Shown here: positions 10,470 through 21,639 of the stretch, in pieces | Layout: each line of letters opens with the position of its first letter | How positions within the stretch are numbered: the stretch's first letter is position 1 | Origin: Taudactylus pleione | Lineage: Eukaryota; Chordata; Amphibia; Anura; Myobatrachidae | Reading direction: 5' to 3' | DNA: 64,000 nucleotides | Assembly: GCA_031769625.1 (NCBI GenBank) | Contig: JAUIMM010000113.1 | Location: 12,682,501 to 12,746,500, forward strand | Translations under genes and position numbers: made by a program | The notes under the pieces: generated by a model | What the model saw: the letters and a program-made list of their open reading frames with translations, nothing else | Told to the model about the DNA's origin: nothing | The model's database searches: none

Positions 10470-11440
10470 AAGTGCTAAAAAAATTATATTTTTTTTGTGT
10501 TTGTGAATTGTGTGCGCAGTAGCCGCACGTGCATCAACAAAGTAGTGCCAAGCGTGCGCCTGTGTCATAAGTAAAGGGCCGGCTGGCTTGACCGTTAAAG
10601 GGTGCTGTAACCCCCAAAGTACACTCCAGTCCAAAACCAAAAAAAAAAATATTTTCTGTGTTTGTGAATTGTGTGCGCAGTAGCCGCACGTGCATCAACA
10701 AAGTAGTGCCAAGCATGCGCCTGTGTCATAAGTAAAGGGCCGGCTGGCTTGACCGTTAAAGGGTGCTGTAACCCCCAAATTACACTCCAAACCAAATAAA
10801 AAAATATTTTCTGTGTTTGTGAATTGTGTGCGCAGTAGCCGCACGTGCATCAACAAAGTAGTGCCAAGCGTGCGCCTGTGTCATAAGTAAAGGGCCGGCT
10901 GGCTTGACCATTAAAGGGTGCTGTAGCCCCCAAAGTACACTCCAGTCCAAACCCCAAAAAAAATTATTTTCTGTGTTTGTGAATTGTGTGCGCAGTAGCC
11001 GCACGTGCATCAACAAAGTAGTGCCAAGCATGCGCCTGTGTCATAAGTAAAGGGCCGGCTGGCTTGACCGTTAAAGGGTGCTGTAACCCCCAAAGTACAC
11101 TCCAGTCCAAACCAAAAAAAAAATTATTTTCTGTGTTTGTGAATTGTGTGCGCAGTAGCTGCACGTGCATCAACAAAGTAGTGCCAAGCGTGCGCCTGTG
11201 TCATAAGTAAAGGGCCGGCTGGCTTGACCATTAAAGGGTGCTGTAACCCCCAAAGTACACTCCAAACCAAAAAAAATATATTTTCTGTGTTTGTGACTTG
11301 TGTGCACTGTGGCTGCACGTGCATCAACAAAGGAGCAGCGCCAAGCGTGCGCCGGTGTCCCATAAGTAAAGAGCCGGCTGGCTCATTTCTTAAAGGGTGG
11401 TGTAACCCACAAAGTGCACTACTCTCCAGCAAAAATAAAA
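10470..11440 (+). repeat. hAT copy 1, subterminal array 1 (about 158 bp unit)
   Basis: About five to six units share TTGTGAATTGTGTGCGCAG, AGCCGCACGTGCATCAAC, AAAGGGCCGGCTGGCTTGAC and TTAAAGGGTGCTGTAACC. Successive GCGCAG words sit 155-161 bp apart. The sister copy at 54540-55850 has about eight units. The array lies upstream of the transposase start, so it is probably untranslated leader or transposase-binding DNA. Minus-strand open frames here are repeat artefacts. Confidence 0.9.
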
Positions 11441-11497
11441 AAATATTTTCTGTGTTTGTGTGCGCTTTAGCCGCACGTATATATCAATATAACATAA

Positions 11498-11830
11498 ATG
11501 GAGGACCAAACTTTCTCCGATAAAAATAAAATAGGGAAAGATCAAGAACCACTTCCTCCTAGTGCTATTGCCGCTGCTGGGAGTTGTTCCTCATCCCAGA
11601 GAGGAAGTAGGAACATCACTACTTTTACTAAACAATTGACCCTCCAACAGTCCCTAGCGATGAGGATGAAGTACGACAGCAGTCATCCTGAAGCAAAACG
11701 TATAACTGAGGCCTTGACTGCTATGTTGGTGTTAGACGTGCGTCCGGTATCCGCCATTAGTGCAGTGGGATTTAGACAATTGATGGAGGTAGTGTGTCCA
11801 CGGTTCCAAATCCCATCTAGATTCCACCTG
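11498..11830 (+). pseudogene. hAT transposase, N-terminal remnant (copy 1)
   Basis: The product begins MEDQTFSDKNKIGKDQEP, the same start as the sister copy (minus strand, from 54522). It then jumps to SSSQRGSRN and runs to VVCPRFQIPS. Compared with copy 2 the BED zinc finger and surrounding region (well over 200 residues) are deleted. The frame then runs into array 2. Confidence 0.85.
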
Positions 11831-13640
11831 CATCCTCAAAGCAGCAGCGACAAGCGTACGTCTGTCTGTTAAAGGGTGGTGACACCCTCAAAGTGTGCTA
11901 CACAAACAATAAAAATATTGTTCTTTTTTTTTTCTGTCTTTGTGAATTGTGTGGGCTGTAGCCGCACTTGCATCCTCAAAGCAGCAGCGACAAGCGTGCG
12001 TCTGTCTGTTAAAGGGTGGTGACACCCTCAAAGTGTGCTACACAAACAATAAAAATATTCTTCTTTTTTCTGTCTTTGTGAATTGTGTGGGCTGTAGCCG
12101 CACCTGCATCCTTAAAGCAGCAGCGACAAGCGTGCATCTGTCTGTTAAAGGGTGGTGACACCCTCAAAGTGTGCTACACAAACAATTAAAATATTGTTCT
12201 TTTTTTTCGGTCTTTGTGAAATGTGTGGGCTGTAGCCGCACCTGCATCCTTAAAGCAGCAGCGACAAGCATGCGTCTGTCTGTTAAAGGGTGGTGACACC
12301 CTCAAAGTGTGCTACACAAACAATTAAAATATTGTTCTTTTTTTTCGGTCTTTGTGAAATGTGTGGGCTGTAGCCGCACCTGCATCCTTAAAGCAGCAGC
12401 GACAAGCGTGCGTCTGTCTGTTAAAGGGTGGTGACACCCTCAAAGTGTGCTACACAAACAATAAAAATATTGTTCTTTTTTTTTCTGTCTTTGTGAATTG
12501 TGTGGGCTGTAGCCACACTTGCATCCTCAAAGCAGCAGCTTCTGTCTGTTAAAGGGTGGTGTAACTCTCAAAGTGCTCCAAAAAATAAAAAACTATTTTT
12601 TTAATGTGTTTGTGACTTGTGTGCGATGTAGCCACACTTGCATCCTCAAAGCAGCAGCGACAAGCGTGCGTCTGTCTGTTAAAGGGTGGTGACACCCTCA
12701 AAGTGTGCTACACAAACAATAAAAATATTGTTCTTTTTTTTCTGTCTTTGTGAAATGTGTGGGCTGTAGCCGCACTTGCATCCTCAAAGCAGCAGCGACA
12801 AGCGTGCGTCTGTCTGTTAAAGGGTGGTGTAACTCTCAAAGTGCTCCAAAAAATAAAAAACTATTTTTTTAATGTATTTGTGACTTGTGTGCGATGTAGC
12901 CGCACTTGCATCCTCAAAGCAGCAGTGACAAGCGTGCGTCTGTCTGTTAAAGGGTGGTGACACCCTCAAAGTGTGCTACACAAACAATAAAAATATTCTT
13001 CTTCTTTTTCCTGTCTTTGTGAATTGTGTGGGCTGTAGCCGCACCTGCATCCTTAAAGCAGCAGCGACAAGCGTGCGTCTGTCTGTTAAAGGGTGGTGAC
13101 ACCCTCAAAGTGTGCTACACAAACAATTAAAATATTGTTCTTTTTTTTCGGTCTTTGTGAAATGTGTGGGCTGTAGCCGCACCTGCATCCTTAAAGCAGC
13201 AGCGACAAGCGTGCGTCTGTCTGTTAAAGGGTGGTGACACCCTCAAAGTGTGCTACACAAACAATTAAAATATTGTTCTTTTTTTCGGTCTTTGTGAAAT
13301 GTGTGGGCTGTAGCCGCACCTGCATCCTTAAAGCAGCAGCGACAAGCGTGCGTCTGTCTGTTAAAGGGTGGTGACACCCTCAAAGTGTGCTACACAAACA
13401 ATAAAAATATTCTTCTTCTTTTTTCTGTCTTTGTGAATTGTGTGGGCTGTAGCCGCACTTGCATCCTCAAAGCAGCAGCGACAAGCGTGCGTCTGTCTGT
13501 TAAAGGGTGGTGTAACCCTCAAAGTGCGCTCCACAAACAATAAAAATATTCTTTTTTTTTTTCTGTCTTTGTGAATTGTGTGGGCTGTAGCCGCACTTGC
13601 ATCCTCAAAGCAGCAGCGACAAGCGTGCATCTGTCTGTTA
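11830..13640 (+). repeat. hAT copy 1, array 2 (about 137 bp unit, about 13 copies)
   Basis: Units carry TGTGGGCTGTAGCCGCAC, AAAGCAGCAGCGACAAG, GTTAAAGGGTGGTGACACCC and ACACAAACAATAAAAATATT. The layout matches array 1 (TTGTGAATTGTGTG, GCCGCAC, GTTAAAGGGTG), so the two are probably related by descent. Some units have a variant tail (CTCCAAAAAATAAAAAACTA). Copy 2 lacks this array: it holds the catalytic transposase core at the matching point. Confidence 0.9.
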
Positions 13641-13874
13641 AAGGATTACATCGGTGACAGCATCCAAATAGGCATGTCAGACAGTCCGTACCTGTACTGG
13701 CAGGAAAAAGAAGCAATTTGGAGGTCCCTGTACAAACTGGCTCTATTTTACCTGAGTTGCCCCCCCTCCAGTGTGTACTCCGAAAGAGTGTTTAGTGCAG
13801 CCGGGAACCTTGTCAGCGAAAGGCGTAGGAGGTTGCTTCCACAAAATGTGGAGAAGATGATGTTCATAAAATGA
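13640..13874 (+). pseudogene. hAT transposase, C-terminal dimerisation region (copy 1)
   Basis: The product reads DYIGDSIQIGMSDSPYLYW, then ALFYLSCPPSSVYSERVFS and VSERRRRLLPQNVEKM. This is the hAT C-terminal dimerisation block, with the typical PPSS..SERVFS and LLP.NVE words. Here the C run is seven long (13760-13766) and the frame is open, unlike copy 2. Its upstream partner is gone, so the fragment is non-functional. Confidence 0.9.
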
Positions 13875-14085
13875 ATTATCAACTCTTCCAGGGAGACCAG
13901 CCTCCAGAACGTACAGAGGGACCTGTGGTTCCAGCGGGGATGAATTAATACTCTGTGAGGATGAGGATGTACACACTGAAGAGGGTGAGGAATCGGTGGA
14001 TGAGGAGGATGAGGATGACATCTTGCCTCCGTAGAGCCAGTTTGTGCAGGGACAGATTAATTGCCAGCTTGTTTTGTGGGGGCCC

Positions 14086-14150
14086 AAACGAACCAATCAT
14101 TTCAGCCACAGTTGTGTGGCAGACCCTGGCGCTGAAATGATTGGTTTGTT
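14086..14150. repeat. Inverted repeat in the hAT 3' region
   Basis: AATCATTTCAGC and GCTGAAATGATT face each other across a short loop, giving a strong hairpin just after the coding end. Copy 2 keeps the same hairpin at 51282-51333, so it is an old part of the element. It could act in RNA 3'-end formation or as a transposase-binding site; neither is shown. Confidence 0.7.
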
Positions 14151-14548
14151 AAAGTGTGCATGTCCTGTTTATACAACATAAGGGTGGGTGGAAGGGCCCA
14201 AGGACAATTCCATATTGCACCTATTTTTTTTCTTTGCATTATGTACAGTTTGGGGCAACCTTTTGGACATAAAAACACTATTGTGAGGTGTTCAGAATAG
14301 ACTGGAAATGAGTGGAAATTAAGGTTATTGAGGTTAATAATAGCATAGGAGCAGAAAAACCCACAAATTCTGTGATTTTAGCTGTTTTTATGCTTTTTTT
14401 CAAAAAAATACAGATCCAAAACACAAACCCAGAACCCAAAACACGGAAGGGTGGTTTTGGCAAAACCAATCCAGATCCAAAACACGAAGAAAGATCCAGA
14501 TCCAAAACCAAAACACAAAACACGAAAAGTGGCCGGTGCACACCCCTA

Positions 14549-14557
<9 letters not shown>

Positions 14558-14593
<36 letters not shown>
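14558..14593. repeat. AT microsatellite
   Basis: A run of TA dinucleotides lies next to the right target duplication of hAT copy 1. The left flank of that element is also TA-rich, so the element landed in a pre-existing AT microsatellite. Confidence 0.9.
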
Positions 14594-14596
<3 letters not shown>

Positions 14597-15367
14597 GCGA
14601 AAGCATTATGTATTTTGAGAATATTATTTGAATTGATAAAACATATATACTATAGATGAATTTCTGTGTAACAATATAACCTTTATGGAATTTTATCAAG
14701 GTCTAACCAATAAGTCTTTTTCTCATGTAGTTTCTGAAATTATTATTGTTAGCTCACACAGGTTTCGGTAAGACCAAGGTTGGGAATCCTGAAGTTGACA
14801 ACTAAAGAGAAATAACTTAATTGATGTGATGAGCTAAGGATGACGGACTCAAAGACCAACCACTGGCAGACTGAATTTGACGTACTATGAATGATTGTGA
14901 ATATGCATTAGCCTAGGTAGTGTGAAGGGAATACATATCAGAGTCAGAAGAGAAATGTTAGGAATTCTTATTGAAACCTTAGTAAATGCATTTACGATTT
15001 GTGCTGTGACACTCAAGGACTGGCTTACATACTGATGTATTGTTATATTTTCTTCTTCTGTGTACACTTTAATAGAACATCAAATGGCAAAACATAAAAA
15101 AGGTGACAATAGCTCAGGTTGAGAAGAAAGTGGCATAATTGTTATGTGAAAGGAACAACATCTTTTTTAGATATATAAGTGAGAGCAGCAGGAGAACTAA
15201 TAAGACTAAATATAAGGGGAGAAATAATGTGGAGGAAGACCAAGGTATAGCAGATCACCCAACTGTTACTGCTCTGTATTTACATTAGATAGAGGAGAAA
15301 CCTTAAGTAGTAGGAATACTGATGCAAAGAAGGGAGACATTGAGGCCCATATTTAATTAATGGTGAT
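14594..15367. other. Unassigned non-coding DNA
   Basis: A/T-rich, no gene or element signature seen. Confidence 0.4.
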
Positions 15368-15659
15368 TTGTAGATTAGAGATGAGAGGATCCGGTTTTCC
15401 GGGAACCGGACCCGCACGAATTTCAAGGATCCGGGGGGATCCAAGACACAGCTCGGATTTCCCTGCCTGCCACGAATCCCTAATCGAGGCAAAACCTCGC
15501 AATCTCACTCGAGGGGTTTTGCCTCGAGCGGCCATTTTAGAAAGTCCCATTAAAGTCAATGGGCTTAATGCTTATTGGCTGAGAGAGCCGTCTGTCACGG
15601 CTCTCAGCCAAACAGCGTTAAGCCCATTGAATTCAATGGGCACAGAAAGTTAGGAAGAT

Positions 15660-16315
15660 GCCACCCATCCCCCTCGCTTGAAACCGCCGGCAACCCCCGC
15701 TACCGACACCGCCGGCACCCCTACACCCCCTGCTGCTGACCCCCACTGGCGGCACCTCACTCTGCCAACACCCCTGCTGCTGCCCTGCACTGCCGACACA
15801 GTCAGCACATGTGCACTGAAGACGCCGATGGCACCCCCACTTTGCCGAAACTGCCGGCACCCTACACCGAGGACACTGCCAGCTGCACGCACTGAGGACA
15901 CCATAAACGACCCCACACTGCTGGCACTTCCACACTGAGGACTCCACCAGCACCCCTGCATTGCCAACACTGTCAGCACAAGTGCACTGAGGACACCGCT
16001 GTTACCCCCATTTTGCCAACACCGCCGGCACCCTGCACTGAGGACACCGCCAGCACCCCTGCACTGCTGCCCCATGTATTGAGGATGCCTTTAGCAACCC
16101 TGCACTGCCGACACTGCCACCACTCCCACACCAAGGGCACCCCCACACTGCCGACACTGTCGGCGCCCCTGCACTGAGGACACCGCCGGCACCCTGTACT
16201 GAGGACACTGCCCGCACCACCACACTGCCAACACTTCCACATTGAGGACACCACTGCCACCCTCACATTGAGGACACCACCAGCACCCCGCACTGCCGAC
16301 ACTGCTGTCATAGTA
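15660..16315 (+). repeat. GC-rich minisatellite (CACTGCCGACACTG type)
   Basis: Irregular units of about 20-55 bp are built from CACTG, CCGACACTG, GAGGACACC and GCCGGCACC. Long minus-strand open frames here (Cys/Val/Gly-rich) are composition artefacts. Confidence 0.75.
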
Positions 16316-16319
16316 AGTG

Positions 16320-17365
16320 CACTTATGGGGTATCCGACCCACACTGTATAACACACTGTATCCGACCCACACTGTATTCAACCCACACTATTGGCCTGAT
16401 TCAGACCCGGTTGTAAGCGCTGAGTTCTCGCAACCGGGTCGATGGTGGCCCAGAGCGCATGCGCACGATGGAGCCGGCTCCGTCTTGTGCATGCGTGAGA
16501 CCAGGATAGCGACGGGCAATCCGTCGCTCCGGGTCTCGCACCAAAGAGGGCGTGCTGTCGATGTTGAGTGACAGCACACCCCCTTTGGTGGGCAGGCCGG
16601 GGAGTTGGCTGCCCAGAAGGAGGTGTTCCCATGAGAACGCCTACCGTTTGGGGGTGGCCCCACTGACATCACAAGTGATGTCAGTGTGAGAGCTTCCGGC
16701 TCTGTTTGAGCCGAAAGCTCTCTAGGGGTTGCGGCCACGAGACCCTACCACAAGGATCTCGTCGCAAGCCCAATGGTCGTGATGGTCTTGACCACCGCGA
16801 CCATCATCCTGGCCGCATTAGCTGTGGGTTGGCAACCCACAGCAATGCGAGTGGCCAGGAGGCCGCTCCATAAAAAAGAAAAACGCCCTGATTCAGAGCG
16901 AGCGCTCTGTCAGAGCGTCCGGCTCTGAATCAGGGCCAATATCCGACCTGCACTATATCAGACCCGCACTGTATCTGACCTGCACTATAAACTGCACTGT
17001 ATCCGACCCGCACTGTAACCGACTCACACTGTACCCTGCACTGTATCCGACCTGCACTGTATTTAACCGACACTTTATAACACACTGTATCCGGCCTGCA
17101 CAGTATCCCGCACTATTTCAGACTTGCACTTTATCCCACACTGTATCTGACCTGCACTGTATCCAATCCACACTGTGTCCCGCACTTTATCCTACCCGCA
17201 CTGTATCCGACTCGCACTGTATCCGACCTGCACTGTATCTGACCTGCACTGTATCTGACCCACACTGTATCTGTCCCGCAGTGTATCTGACCCGCACTGT
17301 ATCCGACCCACACTGTATCTGACATGCACTGTATCTGATCTGCACTGTATCTGAGTCGCAGGTAT
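16320..17365 (+). repeat. 16-bp minisatellite (CACTGTATCCGACC type), split by a MITE
   Basis: Units of about 16 bp read CACTGTATCYGACCYG. The array is interrupted at 16392-16939 by a Harbinger-type MITE, with unit sequence on both sides. It therefore pre-dates that insertion. Confidence 0.8.
16392..16939. mobile_element. GATTCA-type Harbinger MITE in the minisatellite
   Basis: The left end reads TGGCCTGATTCAGACC and the right end GCTCTGAATCAGGGCCAA, inverted with respect to each other. TAT flanks both sides (16389-16391 and 16940-16942), fitting the 3-bp duplication of PIF/Harbinger elements. No coding sequence is present. Confidence 0.8.
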
Positions 17366-17928
17366 GGAGCACTGTTTTCAATGGTTGGGGAGATTTTGGG
17401 GAACTGCTCAACAAAAAGGCTGATTGATTGGGGCCTTACATAGGCCAGTCATTGGTGACCCAGCACCCCCAGGAGGGAAATACAGATTGGGCACTGAGAA
17501 TAGGCATGTGCTGGGAGCATGTGCACATGTGTGGGGAGCATTCATGTCTGCTGTTGTTATTTTACACATGGTTTAGGGGTTTTTTGCTGCTTGTTAACTA
17601 TGATTAATTGTTTTGAGCAAGGATATTCCACTAGTACATTTCTGTGTTATACTGTTTTCTATTGAACGTACTTGTGAGTTGGTTTGGCCTATGTTGGTGA
17701 ACAATATTGTGTGAGGTGGTCAAAATTGACTGGAAACGAGTGGAAATGAATGTTATTGAGGTTAATAATACTATAGGAACAAACAAAAGCCCAAATATAT
17801 ATATATTTAAAAACAAAAACAAAAACACGCAAGAGGCAGTTTTGGAAAAACCGATCCAGATCCAAAACATGAAGAGATACAGATCCAAAACCAGAACATG
17901 GGGGTCGGTGCACATCTCTAGTATTGAT

Positions 17929-19260
17929 GAGGAAATGTGTCCTTTGAACACTTTCACACATACCAGATATTTCCTGTCTACATGCATTGCCCACTAGCTT
18001 TATGCTGGATATATAGGCTGATTTATGCTTGAGATGCAATTGTCAAGTACCGCAGTGTGGGTCAGCTTACCCTGTCCTGTATGTTTTAAGATCCTCATCT
18101 GATCTCAGCTGTCTCTGGGACAACATGCCTGTGGGAGGCATGCAGGTTGGAGGCATGTGGGTCGCCATCTTGTAATCACTACGAGGCGTCTCCAGCCAGC
18201 TCTATGTGAAAGCTCCAGTCATGTGATTGGTTTAATCAATGACCAGCCATTATCTCTGCTGATGGCTTATGTAAACCTGCTCAGCCTGCAAGTCACTGCC
18301 ACATCTTCATCTTTCCTTGTAGGAAGCTGACCTCTTTGCTCTCTGAGATTACTCATGTGTCCTGTATCCTTGTGTCTAAATTACCATCCCTACTGTTCGC
18401 TTGCTGCCTTATGCTTCAAAATACTAGTGCCTTTCAGATATTCAGCCACTACTTGCTACTCTACAGTCTCTTTTTTTTAAGTCCCCATTGGACTGGTGCT
18501 GCTTTGAAGGGCTGTGACTTGCAGGGTACAGCAGCGGAGCTTAAATATCCATGCGAGGGTCCCTGAAGAGGACCTGATTGTTAGAGTTCATGCCTCAGGG
18601 GGTGAAGGACCAAAACCAACACAGACTGTACCAGGATCCATTCCTTTCCCAGTGAAGGGTATATAGTAGCTATACTGAAGTGACAGGTGGTGGTACTGTA
18701 TTTCTAAGTTCCCATCATATAGTCTTTCTTTGTTATAACAGTGTTGATCTTCCATGTTATGTTATGACGTTTTAACCTCTGCCGGTCACAGTGGAGTTTA
18801 TCTACAATCCCTGTGTGTTTGATGCTTGAACAAAGAAACATATTCCGCAACACTTTATCATTTTTGAAATGTGAATACATAATGTCTGCAGGAGTTTGCT
18901 CATTACTAGAGACTGGCAACTGTGATGGAACATGCAGTGCAGAAGTCATAGCTTGAAATATATCTCATAGTATACTGAAAATTACCACAAACAACAGTGA
19001 TTCCTACTTTTGCTTTCTCTGCATGTAGTTTATTTTGTCTTTTGTTAAGTCTGAACATTCTATGTTATCATCATGTTTTCATTTTGTTTTTATCTCTTGT
19101 TGGTGAATATTTGAACGTTTTCCAGGTCTAGGAAGCAGTGATGTATGCATCTGTGGCAACAACTTGAAAATAATTTTAGATCAATACTTCCATTTTTCTA
19201 ACTAAAAAATAAATCTTGTACTGTAACTCATGGTCTATTTCTTTGGAAATTCAGACATCG
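17929..19260. other. Unassigned DNA
   Basis: No element ends or protein domains recognised. Open frames reach only about 80 codons and show no motif. This may be the closest thing to unique sequence in the left half of the window. Confidence 0.4.
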
Positions 19261-19261
19261 A

Positions 19262-19436
19262 GGGGTAAATTTGCTAAGATGGGAGTTCTATTAAGAAGGG
19301 ATGTTGCCCATAGCAACCAATCAGATTCTAGCTATTATCTTCTAGAAGGTGGTAGATAAATGAGAAGTAGAATCTGATTGGTTGCTATGGGCAACATCAC
19401 TTCTTAGTAGAACTCCCATCTTAGTAAATGTACCCC
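19262..19436. mobile_element. Foldback MITE (CTAAGATGGGAGTTCT type)
   Basis: The two arms are near-perfect inverted repeats: GCTAAGATGGGAGTTCT pairs with AGAACTCCCATCTTAG, and GCCCATAGCAACCAATCAGA with TCTGATTGGTTGCTATGGGC. The whole unit could fold into one long hairpin of about 175 nt. This is a widespread vertebrate MITE type. I could not fix a clean target duplication. Confidence 0.85.
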
Positions 19437-19677
19437 CATGTGAAAGATATGTCTCAGGCAAGCTGACTCTGCTCAGTTTTTCAATCACAAACAGCAAATC
19501 AGTGATTCAGTGGGAAATATGACTTAAATAATATTTTTGTTAGCATTTATGTAAAGAAAGTGGTTTTATTATGACCAGTCGGAAAGAGAAAGTGGTACAG
19601 AAAAGTTTGAAATTCATTGGATTTTCGCTGTCAAAACTCATTTATCTAATAAAAATTGCTACGATTTGGTCACAGCT

Positions 19678-21560
19678 TTATTTTACAACATTTAAAATAT
19701 GTGATTTGAAAACATAGAAACAACTATTAAAATAGGTCAGGTATTGCTCCCTGACCTGTTTTGCCCGTGTGGTGCCGGTTTCAGAAACCCCTGATGTTGC
19801 CACAGACGACCACTGATCCATGACCTCTGGCTGTTCTGGGTCAGCTGCCATAGCTGTGCCTGTTGTCCTTAGCTGGGTGGTTTTCCACCTTAGAAAATTA
19901 TGCAGAACACAGTATGCCAAGACCACCCAGTCGATCTTGTCCGCGCGCAGGTTTATGGCTGTGTGGAAGATGTGGAATCGATTACTCAGTATGCCAAAGG
20001 CGTTTGCCACAATCCAGCGTGCCCTTGAAAGCCTGTAATTGTAGATCTGCTTCTCCTTCATCAGTCCCCTTTATGCGTATGGCTTCATACTGTGCTTGTG
20101 TAGTGCGAAGGCCTTGTCTGCCACATACACAAAATGCACGTGTTTTCCATCGATGGCTCCCCTGCAGTTAGGGAAGTCCCACCACCATTCAAATTCCCCA
20201 GCGATGGTTTTTCATTCCTCCACAGTTGTAGGGAACTATAAAAAAATTAAAAATTGGTGAAAACATGACCTTTATGTTATTTTTTTGTTTTTTTCAACAA
20301 ACTTCCTCCCAAGACCTGGAAACGGATGCCACCCCGACCTCAGTGGCACCTTTGAGAGTGAGGGGGAATCCTCTAATTCACCTCTCCCACCACCCCCCAA
20401 AAGACAGCGCTGCATTGCCACAAAGACACAGCCCCAAACGAGTGCTGCAGAACAATTTCTTAAAAAATCAGAAAATGTTCTGCAGAAACCACCCAGATAG
20501 TTTGACTACCTAGCCTCACATCTAAGTAGCTCAATAAGACACATGGTCCCGGATCAACAGATCCAGTTTTAGAGGCTGGTATATGACCTGGTGATTCTGG
20601 GGAAAACAGGCCAACTCACGCCAGAAACCAGTGTAAGAAGACCTTAGCAACCGCCAAATGCCCCTCCCACTAGAATGATGGGTCCTACCCCATCAATCCG
20701 TACTCCCCCAGCCACCTATCCATCAACATCAACAACATTCATTTATAGTGCCTTTCTGGAGGCAGAGGAGGATCCTCCACAATTTTATAATATTTAAAGT
20801 AATTAAAAAAAAAAATTTTTTGAACCCTAACTATCAACAATTTTTATCATTCCCAATAGCTACTCTATGTTATATGGGGCTTCTGCCACAGATTGTACTA
20901 GGTCAATGAACGGGAAAGATTGATGGTGCCGCAATTTGCACTTACGGCACCTGTTTATTGACCTATTCAAAGCAGCATCACAAGCACCATATATCATAGA
21001 GCACTAAAGTTATTGCACTTATAAAACTTGTTGATATACACATTAATATTTGTTTCAAATTTTACACATTTTAGGCCCATATTTTGCTGCGGACATATTT
21101 TGTATCATAAGATGTAAAGTTTTATTTTATTGAATATATACAGTTATAAAAAAAAATTGCAACCATGTTCAGGGTGCACTGTTTGTACTTTAATAAAAAA
21201 ACTTGTTTTCTTGCACGAGACATCATGATGTATGGAGTTTTCTTACCATACCTTACTTCAGCATAATAACAATAGCTTTGCAGGTCTCTGGGATGATGAG
21301 GCGCAAAACTTGAGGGGAGATGAGGGAGCCAAACTTTAAGTCAGCCAGGGATCTTGCTGTAGCCAGGAATCTCAGGGAAGCCACCAGCCTCTCCTCAACA
21401 GGGATGGCCCTCCTCAACTTTGTATTCTGCCTCTGGATGTACAGTAGGGAGTCACCCGACGAAACAACTCCTGGAAGGTGGCGTCATCCATGCGCAGGAA
21501 GTTGCGGTAGTCTTCTGGATTGTTCTAATGAAAATCCAGCGCAGGACCTTCCTGGACAGC
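19678..21560 (-). pseudogene. PIF/Harbinger (HARBI1-like) transposase, decayed
   Basis: Two parts are visible on the minus strand. The 5' part (about 21249-21560) reads EDYRNFLRMDDATFQELFRR, then after a frameshift VEERLVASLRFLAT and DLKFGSLISPQ, the N-terminal HARBI1 region. The 3' part (19678-20225) reads WWWDFPNCRGAIDGKHV, with the first catalytic Asp in GAIDGKH. It then jumps, by deletion of the second-Asp region, to VADKAFALHKHSMKPY, and continues NYRLSRARWIVANAFGILS and VLAYCVLHNFLR. In-frame stops occur after EE and after KPYA. The 1 kb between the parts is intron or rearranged DNA with a gene fragment on the other strand. Confidence 0.85.
20285..20640 (+). pseudogene. BESS-motif protein fragment
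   Basis: The plus-strand product has SSNSPLPPPPKRQR, a likely nuclear signal. After a stop it continues FDYLASHLSSSIRHMVPD and RLVYDLVILGK, which resembles the BESS motif found at the C-terminus of MADF-BESS proteins. Several animal Harbinger elements encode such a partner. The N-terminal MADF part is not present. Two stops break it, one between the basic and BESS-like parts. It lies between, and opposite to, the two parts of the transposase pseudogene. Confidence 0.55.
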
Positions 21561-21639
21561 CCAAATGAGGACCCTGGTTACTGAACTAAGGAGGACTCCG
21601 GCTGAAGACACCCCAATGGGACTGCAGAGGATTGGTGAC

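Larger units (their letters stand above)
9930..14548 (+). mobile_element. hAT element, copy 1 (gene mostly replaced by repeat arrays)
   Basis: It starts TAGGGGTGAGCGGG and ends CCGGTGCACACCCCTA. A perfect 8-bp target duplication ATACATAT flanks it (9922-9929 and 14549-14556). The order is a palindromic 5' end rich in GATCCGAGTC, array 1, the transposase start, array 2, the transposase C-terminus, and a 3' end rich in GATCCAAAAC. It is the same family as the element at 50754-56408, in opposite orientation. Only the two ends of the transposase gene survive. Confidence 0.95.
15376..17920 (+). mobile_element. Non-autonomous hAT-like element related to the two hAT copies
   Basis: The ends are TAGAGATG...CATCTCTA. 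The 3' region (17700-17920) aligns by eye with the 3' end of hAT copy 1: AGGTGGTCAAAATTGACTGG, TTATTGAGGTTAATAATA and repeated GATCCAAAAC. The 5' end is a different palindrome built on GGATCCGG. Flanking octamers (TTGTAGAT and GTATTGAT) match at only five of eight positions, so the target duplication is decayed or the boundary is slightly off. No transposase codons are visible; the interior is minisatellite plus a MITE. Confidence 0.7.

Noticed and set aside
10205..10640. Overlapping short frames near the 5' end of hAT copy 1
   Set aside because: TGTGCTG/CAGTGT repeats keep frames open; the same region in copy 2 is untranslated leader far upstream of the BED protein start.
15368..17928. 8-bp duplication for the third hAT-like element
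   Set aside because: The flanking octamers agree at five of eight positions only, so I did not count it as evidence of insertion.
17929..19260. Possible host exon in the least repetitive stretch
   Set aside because: Frames are short (up to 81 codons), with no convincing splice pair or domain.
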